Below the pieces are notes generated by a model. That model was not told the origin of the DNA and did no database searches. It was given only the letters and a program-made list of their open reading frames with translations. From NCBI RefSeq assembly GCF_900246225.1, contig NC_039323.1:10146979-10210978 (forward strand): 64,000 nt of DNA. Direction: 5' to 3'. The DNA comes from Astatotilapia calliptera (taxonomy: Eukaryota; Chordata; Actinopteri; Cichliformes; Cichlidae). Numbering within the stretch: position 1 is the stretch's first letter; each line of letters starts with the position of its first letter. Of this stretch, positions 38,038-51,400 are shown in pieces. A program made the position numbers and the translations under genes.

Positions 38038-40469
38038 ATCACTCCTTTCTTCTCCTGAGGAGGAGGAGGGTGTCAGTCAGTCAGTGATTGTGATGTATGA
38101 GAGCTGACAGCTTCCCAGTGCGACTATCCACTGGTCACCAGTATAGCTCTTAATGGGTCTAATGGCCTGAGAGAAGAGACATACACACACAGTAAGATGG
38201 GTCGGCCTGAACCAGAACTTTCAGGATGTGAAGCTGAGTGTTAAACTGGAGAGGAATGAGCCAAACAGCTGGAGACCATCCAGATGTCTCCCAGTAGTTT
38301 TTTCTTTCAGTTATTTGTAATTTTGTTTTGACCCCAAATGTCCTTTTTTTCTCAGGACAGGAAAGAATCTTTCCAAAAGCTCCTGGGTCCACATCAGGAC
38401 ATTCAGGGGCTTAGGAGGGGACGGTGGTGTGTTTGGTAAACTGTGTGAAAACAGTTTGTATCTCACCTGAATATTTATGTGATGTGAGTCGGAGTTGACC
38501 TTAGCACCTGCTCAGACACTTTGACTCAGTACAGATTTGGAGCTTTTTTAGAGCCTGAGATTCATTTGCTAACTTATCATGTGACTCAGTCGCTCATTCT
38601 TAAATGTTGATGTACTTCTTCAGCACTGAAACGCTGTCCCAGTGGTGTGTTTGGACTGTCTGATGGTTCCTGTGACATTGACCATAAGGTAAAGATGGAT
38701 CCAATACTGTGCGCAGTTATATAGCTGTGATATTTAAAGATAATATATTAGTAATGGCTTAAATATGAATATAAAAATGTGATAAAATTGGTCAATTCTG
38801 GTTCCAGAGACTCTCCTCTGCTCTGTGCAGAGTTATTATTTTTGTCAAAAAAGCAAATTTTCACACATGTTAAAATGATTCTTTAAATGGACAGGTCCTC
38901 CTTTCTCCTCAGCACTCACAGGGCTTTATATACAACATGCCTCATTCACACAAACACTTTTTTTTCTGTGCCAAAGTGCTTTCTATCTAACATTCACACT
39001 CAGAGAGCAGCTTGCATGCAGACTGGAGCAGCCAGGGATCGAACCTGCTCTTCCTGCAGATAAATTGTACAGATCCATGTTATCATGAATTCTTCGGCCA
39101 TGAGAAGCGTGGCCTGGCCTGCAGCTGTGGACTCTGGCTGCAGGATCAGCTGTATTCACAGGTATGGGAGAAAGAGTTGAAAGGACTTAACTCTGTGCAG
39201 ACAAACACTGGTTGTAAAGGTCAAAGGACACTCCAGAAAGGGCAGTGTTCATCTCAGAACGTGCTTCTTTATGTCTGCTTGGGATTTCGGCTGCTTTAGA
39301 CTGACAGGAAGTGGAAGAACAGGAAGTGGAGCCTTCTCTTTCTCTGCAACCCGATGATGATGATGATGATGAGTGGAGTAGAGTTTTCTCTGACAGACAG
39401 AGCATGCTCAGTCAAGATGGAAGCTCTGAGTCTGCTATTACAGAGCCCCTCGTCTCTCCAGAGCGGCGGCTTTCTGTGGGTCGATGCCATCGAGCTGAAC
39501 GGCAGCCATGACGCTGGCAGCGGCCCGTCGCTCTCCTGCCAGCACGCTGCAGACCCGAGCGGCTTTCATCTCTCTATTTGTAAGAGGCTCAGCAGGAACC
39601 ACAGCTCTTACCTGATCTTCACTGAACTCAGAATCACTTTCTGGGCCACCGGAGCTGTAGGAAGAGCCAGCAGCTCAGCCCCGTTTCCACATCCGCAGCT
39701 TCAGACTTGGAGCGGTGCTTCTTCAGCGCCACAATGAAGCTGCAGCAGAAAAGTTAAAGGCCTGCAAAGTCAGAGAGAAAATTCTTCTTCTTTGCTGCTC
39801 GGCGACACGGCCTGTTTAATTATGGGTCAGCGAGGAAGGGAAATTAATCTCAGGCGGTGGAGGAGTCACGGCGTCAGGCTGACAGGGGCCCTGGGGCCAA
39901 GGGGGGGCGGGCACGGGGCCAAATGCCGTGGTAGCCTCTGAAGTCACCACGCAAAAGGGTAGCAGTCAAAAGTGATCAGAGAGCGCCGGACAGCGGACTG
40001 GAAGTCAGTGCGTTTCTGGCAGCGAAGCCTCTGAATGAACATAAACCCATGTGACAGACACGCTTCAACTTCACCGCCACTTTCTGAGGCCACGGCAAGG
40101 ACGTGTGCACGGCCTGGGGGACGGGGGGGCTGACGGTTTCAGAGAGATTGCTCCTCAGGTTTAAACTCTACACAAAGCATGAAAAAGAAATGCATTAAGA
40201 AATCACGTTTCTATTCTGAACTCTGGAAAAATGCACAACAGCGCCTCACTCAGGTACGGGGGTCCAAACATGTTGGCCATAACTACCCGAGAGTCAGAAA
40301 CAGCCTAATCTGAACCTTTCCACAGTTTTTATACATACATTTTTGAGGTTTTATTGGATGGTTGGTTTGTATTAAGTTCTGCATTTACATGTATTACTTA
40401 ATCAAGTGTATTTGATTTTTTTGCATTTACTTCCATTTCCTGTTTAGTTCCACATTTACATTAGCTTCT
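37101..40469. other. Intergenic with GC-richer patches
   Basis: The patch 37540-37800 (ccaactaattacgtgg, ttttgcatcaaaacaacgcc, tcatttgcataatctgatc) and a second at 39780-40100 are complex and repeat-free and may be conserved non-coding. A (gat)6 run at 39353-39372 lies in a short acidic open frame without an ATG that I do not call a gene. Confidence 0.35.
37984..38035 (+). repeat. GT microsatellite
   Basis: About 26 uninterrupted gt units. A separate gt run followed by poly-G lies at 37406-37432. Confidence 0.85.
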
Positions 40470-40879
40470 GATCACTGGATCCATTTTTTTAACAGACCTA
40501 CCAAGCACTTATATGCACAATCTCTCTCTCTCACACACACACACAGATTCATACATCACGTTACTTTTTGCACAACCCACTGTCATTGTTGCACATTTCT
40601 ATTGCACTGTTCTGCCTGTATCGTTCTGTTCTGTCTTTGTTTTGTTGCAATTTTTTCACACTTGCACAGTATGTAGTCCTGTATTGATTGTCTGTTTATT
40701 AGGGGTGCAACAATACTTGTATCGATATTGAACCGTTGGATACAGTGCTTTCGGTTCGGTACCATATGTATCGAACAATACAAACTTTTTTATTTATTTA
40801 TTTTATCAACTTTTCTTCTGACGATGCTGTCTGTGTTGAGCGCTCAGTGGATCTGCGTTCGACTACTCCGCCTAGGCTG

Positions 40880-41699
40880 CAGTGTTGCCAACTTAGCTAC
40901 TTTGTCGCTATATTTAGCGAGTTTTCAGGCCCCTTAGCGATATTAATTTATTTATTTTGTATTATTTATAACTTAATTTATTTGTTGTATTCTTCCTAGA
41001 TTACGCATTGTGTTCTGCTTTTTTTTTTTTTTTTTCTAAAAAGCGACTAGTGACAAATCTGGCGACTTTTTCTGGTGTTATTGGAGACTTATTTATGACG
41101 ACTTTTTGACGTGAAAGAGCGTGTTGCTCTTACTCTTAACAAGTAGCGGTGCTGCCGTGGGCACCTCACCCGTGCTAAAGCACTCACGGGCGGAGGATAG
41201 TCTTCCCCCAGCTGCAGGAGATGTTCACACCTATGCGTCCAAACTGCAAATGAATCGCGCATGAGCAAAGCCGCTGCTCCCGCACTGACTGTAATGCAGT
41301 CAGTTCTTCTTTTACTGTTATGCTGTTTTGTGGATCACAAGGTTTAAAACTACTTATAAACACACACACACAAAGTAACTCCACCAGAGTGCCTATTTCG
41401 GGTCACTTTTGCCGGTCGAAGCCCGGATAAAGGAGCAGGGTTGGAATTGTGACATTAAAAAACAATAATTGCTAAAAGAAATTTAATTTGTAGTTCTAAA
41501 TAAATTCTAAATGCATTTAGGACGTTTTTTGCTCACTTTATGTCTCTTCCACGATGTTATTTCTCTCTCCAACAGCGTAGGTTACAATTATATTAACATG
41601 ACCAATTATGCAAATTAGGTGATGACGTCAATTTGCGACTTCTAGCGACTTTTAGGACAGCCAATAGCGATTTTCCTTACTGAGGAGTTGGCAACACTA
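40880..41699. mobile_element. hAT-like element (820 bp) nested inside the 40700-42638 element
   Basis: The terminal repeats are cagtgttgccaac and, inverted, tagtgttgccaac. The 8-bp duplication ctaggctg is perfect (40872-40879 and 41700-41707). The interior is non-coding, with tagcgac/gtcgct-type motifs repeated near both ends. Confidence 0.85.
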
Positions 41700-41821
41700 C
41701 TAGGCTGCACTGTCGAGTGCAGATCCACTGAGCGCAGCGCAAGCTAGCAAGACAGAAGCTAAGCTCGAAATTGAACCTCCCCCACCCTCATTCAGATCTG
41801 GCGTTTGGAACTATCTTGGTT

Positions 41822-41965
41822 GAGGGAACTGGTGGGGTTTTTTTTGGGGGGGGGGGGGGGTTGATACAGTTTGTGAACTCACTGTCTGACCCATACTCCG
41901 GAACAGTAGGAGGCGGTAATGCTCCTTTACGTTGGTTGCCAACCGTCGTTTAACACAAAGAAGAA
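41822..41965 (+). mobile_element. Short retroelement copy with (GAA)n tail and 14-bp target duplication
   Basis: Flanked by identical gaactatcttggtt (41808-41821 and 41966-41979), the length expected of L1-type retroposition. The insert carries actccggaacagtaggaggc and ends in aaagaagaa, a recognisable fish LINE/SINE 3' terminus. A poly-T/poly-G run lies at its 5' side. It sits inside the 40700-42638 hAT element. Confidence 0.7.
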
Positions 41966-42742
41966 GAACTATCTTGGTTTCTATGTGAAGCATGACCCTG
42001 ATGGTAAGCGTGTCATAGACAAAAGTAAAACAGTATGTCGGATGTGCCACGCAATGCACGCAATGTTGGTGGGAACTAGTGCGTCAGCGCAGTTAGCTTG
42101 TTAACGTGTTGACACTGTCCATCCCCACGCACGGGGCGATCCGCGGTAACTCGTTGGAGATTTGCTGCGTTATGGCATTAATGTCATTTTAACGAGATTA
42201 ACGCTGACAGCACTAGTGGGAACACAACGAATATCACTGCACATTTACACTGACATCATCCTAGTGCAAAGACAAGTGGAAGCAGACAAAAACAACAAGC
42301 ACATGATTCTCCTTATGGGGACCTGATATGTTTAATATGCTGCTGAGAATATAGCCCAGAAGAAGCGTATAGTATAGCTTTTATTTTGGAAAGAGCCATT
42401 TCTCTGTAATAAACTCTCTTTTCCAAAGATGAGTGATTTCTCGATCAGATAGATTTTTTTTGTTTTTGTTTCAGCAACATTACATTTAAAAACTGTACTT
42501 TTGAGTTAAAATATATATTTATAATTTTAATGACAAATTGAAGAGGCATGAACATTTTTTTTGTATCAAAAAAAATATCGAACCGTGACACCAAAGTATC
42601 AAACCGAACCGTGAATTTTGTGTATCGTTGCACCCCTACTGTTTATATGTAGCACCATGGTCTTGAAGGAACGCTGTCTCGCTTCACCGTGTACTGTACC
42701 ACTGGTTGGAATGACAGTAAAGCCACTTGACTTGACTCTTGT

Positions 42743-45700
42743 CAGCTTTTGGACTCTGCATGACTCACCTCTGTTCCAACCAATCAGAGGCCGAACTCAC
42801 TGCCGCCCCACACGTTCGTGCCTGATGAAGACTGACCTCGACTCTCTGACCTCGTCCAATCAGCCGTGACAGAGTCATCAGCTCATCCCACTAAAGTAAA
42901 AAACCCGCAGTAGGTCTGTTTCCTCCCTCTGGGACGGTTTCCCTCCTCCAGCCGAGCCACTGCTGCTTACCAACAGGTGTTTAAATGCTGTTGGGACGAG
43001 CTTCAGACGGAGACCCGAACAGGAATGGGGAGGACACGACCTTGTCAACGCTCCTTCTGACCCCGTGAACCATTTCATGATTCTTCACAGCTCCTCAGTT
43101 TCCAAACAGTTTGTACGTTCAGTCCGCCATCTTCATGTAATCATGGTGTTCATGTTAAATTTCTTACATTTTAAACTAGACCTGAGCCGACATGATATTC
43201 CTTATGAACAAGAACATGCTGAACTCCTCCCTGAGTCAGTGTCCCAGGAAAGATGCTGATCGCTGCATGGAGTTTAGAAGATTTCCAAAATCATCAAAAT
43301 GTTAATTAGCTGATGAAAAAGACTTTTTCTGCAGCAGAAATGTTATCAGGGAGGCTGAGACGCTAAGAGAATCCCTAACAGAAACCTGTAGTCTGGTAAC
43401 GGCAAAAATGGCGAGACATGTTCTCGTTCGCTGCCACCAAACACCCAATCAGCTGCTGAACGGGGAAATGTAGGAACCAATCACATCTGCACAACAGAGA
43501 CCGAGGACAGTTTGAGAGGATGTCAGACGAATGGACTTGTTATGGTGGTAAAGATGGAAGGCCGGAATACTCAGCGTTTGTTTACTGCAGCTGTGGTGGG
43601 AGGAGCCAGAGACAGCAAAGTCATAATGAAACCTGAAAACCTGCAGGAAAGCTTCTGTTTGGCAGAGATGCGTTTAATCAGATTTGTTCATGTAGAAAAA
43701 CACACAGATAAAGACTCAGAAACACACACGACACAGACACACACTGTGATGGTGTTTGACTCTTGCCTCCAGTTTGTTGCTTTGGGTTCAGTAATGCTGG
43801 AATGGAGGGAGACTCTCAGCTGAGCTCAGACTGAATGTTACAGGCAGCACTGCTGGCTGTGAGCAGCTGCACGGTAAGAGTTTACCGCCTGAGTGAAACT
43901 GTTTCTGCTGAGTCAGCTGATCTTCTGCTGCTGGTTCTTCCATTAAGGCAGATTTTCTCCTCTGGCAGCTGCAGAAGTCATCAGAGAGCAGGGATCAGGG
44001 TAACCTGGGAGTTAACGAGGATAACAGAGCTGTGAGGCCATCAGCGGCTCTGTGGCAAAGTTTGTTTATACCAGCTTAGTTTTAAAAAGATGCAAACACG
44101 AGTTCTCGAAAGATGCCTTTCTGTCTTTATGCTAACGGTTTCCCTTCACTTCCAGTGTTTGTGCTTAGCTGAGCTGCAGCTGTGATGGAGAAAGAGCTGT
44201 TAGCAGGGTTCCTCTGATTAAACACGCCGTCAGCGATGATTCACAGCTGGATCTGCTGGTGGTCTTAAAAGCCTCACACTGAAATCAAATGACGTTCACA
44301 CAGCTCTGACTTGATCGTTATCTGAGTCTTCCTACTTCATATGAAGCAAGAGCCACGTGAACCAGAAAGATCCTCACAGGTCTAATTTATATTTAAGGAG
44401 CTTCAATGATATTAACAATAACAGTTTAAGTTGCTGTGGGAACTTAAGGTTCTACCTTTTTCTTTATTCTCTGAAAGTTTAGACCTCACACAGTTTTTTT
44501 TCTTCTTCTACTAGTTAAATTGTGGGATGTCACAGAAGGGATACAAGACCCACCCACCTGCGGTTTTTAATGGGCAGCCAATCAGAAGAAAGTTGGCCTC
44601 ATATATTTGAAATCATCTTAAGTCTTCATGGGTTTGTTGGAGAAACCAGAAACCTTCTCGTTGCTTTTGGGAGTTTATTGTCTGAACTTTGTGGAGCTTT
44701 GCTGCTCGTTTCACCCTGGTTTCACTCGTCCTGCCAGAAGGTTCAATTTAACATTTAAAACGTTTACACTGAAGTGTACAGATAACAGATACAGTTCAGT
44801 CTGTGGACTCAGATCTGTGAGTGAAATGTTTGGTATTCCTGATGAGGATCAGAGGCGTGTTTGGGACTCAGGGCTCTGATGTGGTTCAGGACTGAGAGCA
44901 GAAGGTGGAGCTGAGTCAGGCACACAGAGGGGGTAAACAGACGGGGGCAGTAAAACTAAAAGTCCTGGAAACTTCTCAGCACACTTCCTGTCTGCTCTCT
45001 CTCTCTGGCTGTAGAACGTCTGTGCTCGCCTTGTTTTCCTTATCTCAGTTTTCCCCCTCTGTTCCCCTCAGATGCCAGATGTGTCAGGGTGACTGACGGC
45101 GCGCGGTGGATGTTTGTGTTGTTTGTGTCACAGCATTCCTGTGAGCGTGTGCAGAAGGTGAAGAAGACAAGTATGGAGCTCCTGCAGCTGCAGGTAGGTG
45201 CCAGCTCCCTCATCTCCGACCGGCTCGTGCAGATTAAAGGATTTTCCTTCGTTATTTTCTCACCCTTTTCTCCTTTTGGCTTCCTCCTCCTCCTTTAAAA
45301 AAAGAAAAACCTCACACAGCGAGTCATTGGGCTTTGCAGGCTCAGGATGAAACTTTGCCAGCCGTGTTGGTGCAGCAGGAAGCAGCGATGCAGACAGACA
45401 TTCACCTGAAGCGCGACTTAGTTCAGCTCTTTAATGCCTATAAGTGATGACACGTTTTGTTGGGGAAGCTGAGCTGGTGGCAGGAAGTGACAGTACCTTT
45501 GTGTCCTTCTATGTAAAAACCCGGCATCCTTACAAAACATGTAAGTCTCTGTACGTCTACCTTTTAGTCATTACTGATTTCTGTGAATGGTGCCGCCTAT
45601 CAAGCGTTTGGTTTTTTTCTAAAATTCTGGTGCCCACCAAAGAGGTGTTGATGAAAATCACCAGGACTGCGATTAAACATGACTTTGACCAGTAATTTTT

Positions 45701-47654
45701 AATTTATGCAGGCTTAACATTCCAAATAAGCAACTGTTAACTAAAGTAAGAGAGATACACCCCGTCCAGTACAGTTTAACGTCCAGGTGTCTCTGAGAAT
45801 GGGATTCGGGCAAATCTAAACACGTCAGCTCAGAGAAGATGGAGGATGAGGGTTGAACTGTTCGAACGTCAGCCAGACAGCGTCTGAGAGGATCCATCCG
45901 TCCATCTGCGGCAGCGTCATTTGGGTCAATTGGGTCAAGTACCGATGAGCCGTGTGTAGACTGCTGACCGGTGTCGTGCCAAAAAGTGATTAGCGTTATT
46001 TAAATTTGTTTGAACTGTCATAAATAACTTGTTGGTCTATATTATATGAAACATGTCAAATGGATTCCTCATGAATGATATCCAGTCATCTTGAACCACA
46101 TTCCTGTCACAAGGTAGAAGCTGCAATCAGTTTTTGGCAGTGACTTTTATACATCCTTTATCCTATATCCAGTTAAAAAATCTCATTGACATTAAAAATG
46201 CTCTAAAAGGCTCAAACAGAACAAACACAGCCCAGAGGTCCAGCTCAGGTGAAGCCTAGCAGACAGCTCGCAGGTACAGCCACCTGTGTCCACATCCACC
46301 TGTCAGTCAAAGAGGCCACGCCTCTAATAATCCTAATTTAAGCCTTAGTACAATTTAAACAGGTAATTTACAAAAACAGGCTGTTAAACGTGTTTGTTTC
46401 TGCTCTAATGTATTACATGGGAGTCTATGGGGACTGACTCACTGCTGATCTGCTGGACGTCACAGGGACTGCAGTTCGTTGTAGCTTCTGTTTCCTTCCA
46501 ACCTCAAACTAATGAACCCACGCTCATCTGGCTGGATGGGAAGCGGCACGCCAGCTCTCTGCTTTGATCCTGAAAACACCCCATCACCTCCTCCTTCCTT
46601 CTCCCCCTCCCCCGGCCCGTCCAGCACCTCTGCGGGGTCATGCAGATTAACCTGTCGTTTCCTGCAGACAGTTTTGGTTGGGAGTGAAATGGAGGGTGAA
46701 GCAGTTTCCGGCTGGGAGTGTGGGGCAGTGGGGGAAGAAGCTGGGCTGGCCAGCTGCATGCTGGGAGTGTTTTTTTGTTTTTGTCTGAAGGATTTAGAGG
46801 ACTTTTCATGTGGCAGAGGGGCAGTTGCAGGGATTCAGAGGGAACAGTGGAGGAGGGTTGGAGCTGCTCTGGAGTATCTGCTGTAAGTATTCTGGTCTGC
46901 TGGGTTCAGTGTTTGTGTTGGAAGAGGTCAGAGTCAGGATTACATCTGTCTCTGTTGGAGTCAGACATTATTAAATCTGCTTTAGTTTGATCTGTGTTGA
47001 GCCGTTTTCATGCAGAAAAAACTGACCTGTGGAGGACACACAAAGAAAACCACAAAAGAAGAAAGACTCTGTTGTTCTGCAGCAGCTCCCTGCTTCTTTG
47101 TGTGCAGTATTTCCTGCAGGAGAGGCTGGAGTCTTCGGTTTCATAGACAGGTGGTGTTCAAAGCACACCCACAGCACACTGAAGGGCAAACCAAAATGTA
47201 AATGCACACCTGTATTTATACCTGCCTGAAATAAGCTCGGGGTCGGCTGTCATGTTGTCGGTGCTTCTGTGGCATGTTGTGTCAGATGAAGACACTTTGA
47301 CAGCTCATTTGCATGACAGCTGCAGTTATTTAAGACTGACGGAGTTTACAGTGTAAACTGTAAATGAGCCCATTACAGTATCAGGCAGTGCTCCTGCACA
47401 GTGTTCGGCTCCGTGCTCTCTTATTGGATATGGTTCATATGATATCCTCTGTAAATGGTCCAATGTTAGCATTAGTCAACCAGTTCTAAAATATGATTCG
47501 CTCTGTTCCATCATCCATTATTTTGTTTTTAGGGTCTGGAAATGAGTGTGTACAAATGACTAATACAGTAAATTTAACATGAGCTTTTTGAACAGTTAAA
47601 CTGCAGTAAGTGTATAAAAGCCTATAAAATAGAATAACATCTTTGTCCATCCTC
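42743..47654. other. Upstream flank or first intron of frem1, no supported exon
   Basis: The promoter or non-coding first exon of frem1 could lie here, but I cannot place it. GC-richer sequence at 46510-46860 and a T/C-rich stretch at 45000-45300 are the only departures from ordinary sequence. Confidence 0.35.
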
Positions 47655-47885
47655 TTCCTCTTGTCCTTATCAGGGTTGTGGGTGGGCTGGAGCTTATCCA
47701 GGCTACCGTAGGACGAGAGGCGGGGTACACCTGGACAGGTCATCAGCCTGTTGCAGGGTTAACACCGAGAGACAACTCATCACACTTACATTTGGAGCAC
47801 ATTTGGGCAGTTTAGAATCACCTAACCCCACTGACTGCATGTGTTTGGACTGTGGGAGGAAGCTGCAGACATGCAAACACCACAC
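47655..47885. repeat. Dispersed teleost repeat, family not named
   Basis: Contains the motif series gggctggagcttatccaggc, gaggcggggtacacctgg, gttgcagggttaacac and gactgtgggaggaagc, found in thousands of fish loci. A short inverted fragment of the same repeat lies near 6310-6350 (gacctgtccaggtgtactcc). It does not encode anything here. Confidence 0.55.
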
Positions 47886-47981
47886 AGTGTTGAATCTTCT
47901 GTCTGTTTGACGTCAGACAATAATTCTGATATTATTCAGTTTGTTTCCATTCGGATTTCATATATATATTTATTTTGACGT

Positions 47982-47984
<3 letters not shown>

Positions 47985-48067
<83 letters not shown>
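47985..48067 (+). repeat. GT microsatellite just upstream of the first coding frem1 exon
   Basis: About 41 uninterrupted gt units ending 57 bases before the splice acceptor at 48124. Alternating purine-pyrimidine runs of this length can adopt Z-DNA and are unstable in length. Any effect on splicing is inference. Confidence 0.9.
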
Positions 48068-48070
<3 letters not shown>

Positions 48071-48124
48071 TCAGTCAAGTGACGCTGAAATACAATATGA
48101 GGTTTTCCTGTTTTCCTCCTTCAG

Positions 48125-48241
48125 CCCAAAGACGAGGAGTTGAGGACGATGTGAGCGGGAACCTCTGAAACCTCGGACAGATTTATTCTCCCTCAGCGTT
48201 GCTTCACCTGAACTACTGAAACCGGTGACCCCGCCCACAGC
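48125..48241 (+). other. frem1: 5' untranslated part of the first visible frem1 exon
   Basis: A pyrimidine-rich tract ending in cag at 48122-48124 looks like a splice acceptor, so this exon probably begins at 48125 with 117 bases of leader before the ATG at 48242. If so, at least one non-coding exon and the promoter lie further upstream. I could not locate them. A transcription start inside this stretch is the alternative. Confidence 0.5.
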
Positions 48242-48460
48242 ATGGCTGCCGTCCTCGTGTCCCTGCTGCTGCTCGCGGTGACGGGCGTTTGCCCTCGGAC
48301 TCTGGTTGTGGTGAACTCTGCCGTGGAGGTCAGCAGAGGGCGCTCGGTTTTCATCACGAGGGCGGAGCTTCAGATCAGCGTGGACCCGAGCGCCGACTGT
48401 AAGGTGGAGGTGGTGATGAACGAGCCCGTGACTCAGAGGGTCGGGAGGCTGAGCCCACAG
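48242..48460 (+). CDS. frem1: frem1 coding exon 1: signal peptide and start of N-terminal domain
   Basis: Encodes residues 1-73. A run of Val, Leu and Ala (VLVSLLLLAVTG) forms the signal peptide, followed by mature sequence with NSAVEVSRGRS and CKVEVVMNEPVTQRVG, typical of the FREM1 amino terminus. The exon ends in phase 0 at cccacag|gtgagg. Confidence 0.93.
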
Positions 48461-51400
48461 GTGAGGGTGGAACAGGTTGGTGCCGTATGGCAGCCGCTCA
48501 GAGGAGTTACAGGCGCTCTGCTCTGTGCACTCTGCAGGTGTTTGACTGCAGCTTCCTGGAGGACGAGGTGAAGTATGTCCACGACGGCAGCCCTCTGCTG
48601 GACGAGGACGTGGTGATGCTCAGAGTCTACAGGTCAGTCAGCAGCATCCACAGGTCTGCAACATGTCTTCTAACATGTCTTTTAACCTGAGGTGCTCTGA
48701 CCCTTGAGGGTCAGCTGGAAATGGCTGCAGTGCTGGGGGGGGGTCAGGGTGTTAGGGGCTTGTTCAGTGAGAGGATGGTGGAGCAGGATTGGTGGGTGAT
48801 GACCGAAAGAATGAGATGGAGGATCCAAGCAGCAGAAATGACTCCTCTGAGGGCTGAGGTGAGGAGGTCAGAGTAGAAACACTGAAGGCAAGGAGTTTCG
48901 ACCTGTGATCGGACATTCCTGGACTCTCCTAGGTGGAAAGTTTGAGGCCCATCTGGGACACACAGCAGATAAGATTTCAGGTGCCAGTCCAGTCCTGGAG
49001 GCACAGACATGGTCGGTTAGCTGATCCTGCAAACAGTAACAACAACCCCTCTGAGCCCAATGAAAACGGCCCCGACCCCGCTCAACACTCGCTGCCCCTC
49101 AGCAGGCTTCCTGAAGGTTGCCATTGATTTTCGAATAATGAGAAAAACAATTTCTGCAGGTTAGATTTATGGAGCGTTTACAGACGTGGCTTAAACATTA
49201 ATTCAAATTTGGATGTACGTGTGATGACCTCGTGGGCCAGGTGGAGCTCTGTTTAACATGACATGTGGTGTCTGTGTGGAGGTTCACGTCCTCGGACACG
49301 CAGGTGGAGACGGTGATCCTGAGGGTCCGGGTGGTGGACTCTGGTGCGGGCGTGGTGGCACTCGGCAGCGCTCCGCTGGTCGTTCCCCAGTTCTATGGTT
49401 TATCCAACGCCATCAACGGCTCTGTGCTGAATATCAGGGCCGCGCCTGACCTTGTCTGCACCGTCAGGCTGTTGACCGCAGACACCAGCGTCCCCGCTGC
49501 GGGTCGGCTGGTGAGGGAGGAAGACTCCACGCAGAGGAAGGGTACCAAACTCATAAGATGTTTTTAATTTGCTTTGTTTCATTGTGTCATCACAGTTTAT
49601 AAAATGTAATTTAACCTTTTAAGTTGAATAAATTAAACTTTATTTACAATGTTGAGCACAAATAAAGCAAAAACTATAAAAAATATCAAAACTTAAAGAT
49701 AACTGAGAGAAATGCTTAAATATAAAATACACATTAGTATAAATATAAACTGAAATGCAGGCTGCTTGTGGTTTATCTGTTTGTGTGCGTCTGGTGTTTT
49801 CCACTCACCGACTGGTCTAAAACCCTCGGCTCTCCTCTCTGATAGGTCGACAGGCGACGCTCTGCCCAGGAAACAGTCCGTGTCTTCACGACACCACCGA
49901 GGTCCACTTCTTCAAAACCAGCTGCCATGAATTCCTGAGCTCTGGCCTCAAGTACCAGCACCTCAGCCCGCCGTCCCCGGAGATCGACTACGTCCCCGTC
50001 AGGGTGGAGCTGAGAGAGCAGGCGAGCAGAGCACTGCTGGAGGTACAGGAAAGACCGATGAGCTCACAGCTCAGACAGCAGCGTGGAAACAAAGAGAGCA
50101 GAAATGAGGCTCAGACTTGCTTTAAAGGAAGAAAGTTTGTAAAGTGCAGATTCTGCTGTTTGCAGGTGAGATGTTGGCAGTGAGAAGGTGACATCCCGCC
50201 TTCTCAGCTCGGCGATGAGGACGGATGTGCAGGCGGAGGTTTCGAAGCCTCCAGCATTCCTTTAAAGCATTTCTGTCTCATCGTTAGCACGTGAGCGGTG
50301 GCATAACACCTCTCACGAGTGTAACAGCAGAAGTTGTGGCGCCATGTGTTGATCTCTGCGTGGTGTGTTAAACTTTACCTGTCCTCCTCCTCCCACAGTC
50401 ACAGGCCGTGTGGCTGCCGGTTTTGATCCACGGGGCCATGCAGAACCAGCCCCCGCAGGCTACCTTCATGGCCTCTTTCATCCTGGAGGTGGACCAGTTC
50501 ATCCTCACCCCGCTCACCACTGCCACGCTGGACGCCAAGGACCACGAGACTCCGCAGGAGAAGCTGGTCTTCAATGTGACCGTCCCACCCGCCGAGGGCT
50601 ACATCACACACCTGGACGACCACACCAAGCCCATCCGGTCCTTCACATGGCTGGACCTTCACGAGATGAAAGTGGCCTACCAGCCATCCAACAGCAGCCG
50701 GGGGCGCCGCAGGAACTATGAGGTACTGAAGACGCGACAGGGCTCCAAAGGTTCTTCCAGTTTCTGTAGAAAAGTTGGAATGTTAGAAGCACCAACACTG
50801 GGAATTTTGGAGAAAACAGCTTTTTTTCAGGGCAGTGTGGCCGATATCTGAGCTTTTATTCTAGGAATCTAACCTAACGTTGTAGCTGCTAATGCTGCTT
50901 CAACTTCTACAGCATAACAGCACACCAAAGCTAACCATAGCTAACCCACCCCACACCGATGTTTCAGAGGGTCTGAGCTGGGGCTTCAGATCTGAGTGTT
51001 CGTGTTCTGTTCCCTTCAAAAATGTCTATGTCAAAAAAAGGAGACATGGAGGTTTAGGAGACGCTTCACCTTCAAGTCAGCTGTACAAAAAACAGCAGAA
51101 GGAGAGCGAGTGAGATACAATCACACAGGGTCAAAATCACTGCTGGCCTGCTTGGGCTGGAACGGCTAAAGAAATATATATTACAAAATTATTTTGACCC
51201 AGAAGGAATCGCAACTAGAAGATGATCCTGGTGTCAAATGTAGGTGAAAAGAAGACCTTTCTTTTTCTCTCACCTGTCCCACAGGCTGATATGAGCCCTG
51301 AAAGTGTACCCAGAATGCACTCTGTGAAGTTCCACACGCTTGTTTTACACGCTTAATAATGTAATTTCCTGTCATTGCGTTCCCTTTTTATATGCTTAGG

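Larger units (their letters stand above)
40700..42638. mobile_element. hAT-like element (1.94 kb) with two younger insertions inside
   Basis: The ends are taggggtgcaac and, inverted, taggggtgcaacgatac. The duplication ctgtttat is perfect (40692-40699 and 42639-42646). Next to both ends are ggttcggta and taccgaacc-like subterminal sequences. The length is inflated by the insertions at 40880-41699 and 41822-41965. No transposase frame survives. Confidence 0.85.
40470..42742 (+). mobile_element. LINE 3' end split by nested hAT-like insertions
   Basis: The segment before 40700 and the segment 42639-42742 belong together. The latter ends with gaatgacagtaaagccactt gacttgact, a familiar fish LINE terminus. 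Nothing coding remains. The start is approximate because the upstream part is diverged. Confidence 0.55.

Noticed and set aside
39311..39511. Short acidic frame with six Asp
   Set aside because: The Asp run comes from a gat repeat, there is no ATG, and the acceptor-like cag at 39307 lacks a proper pyrimidine tract.
46512..46886. 124-codon plus-strand frame upstream of frem1
   Set aside because: Low-complexity Pro/Ser and Gly content, overlapping open frames on the other strand, and no link to the frem1 reading frame.
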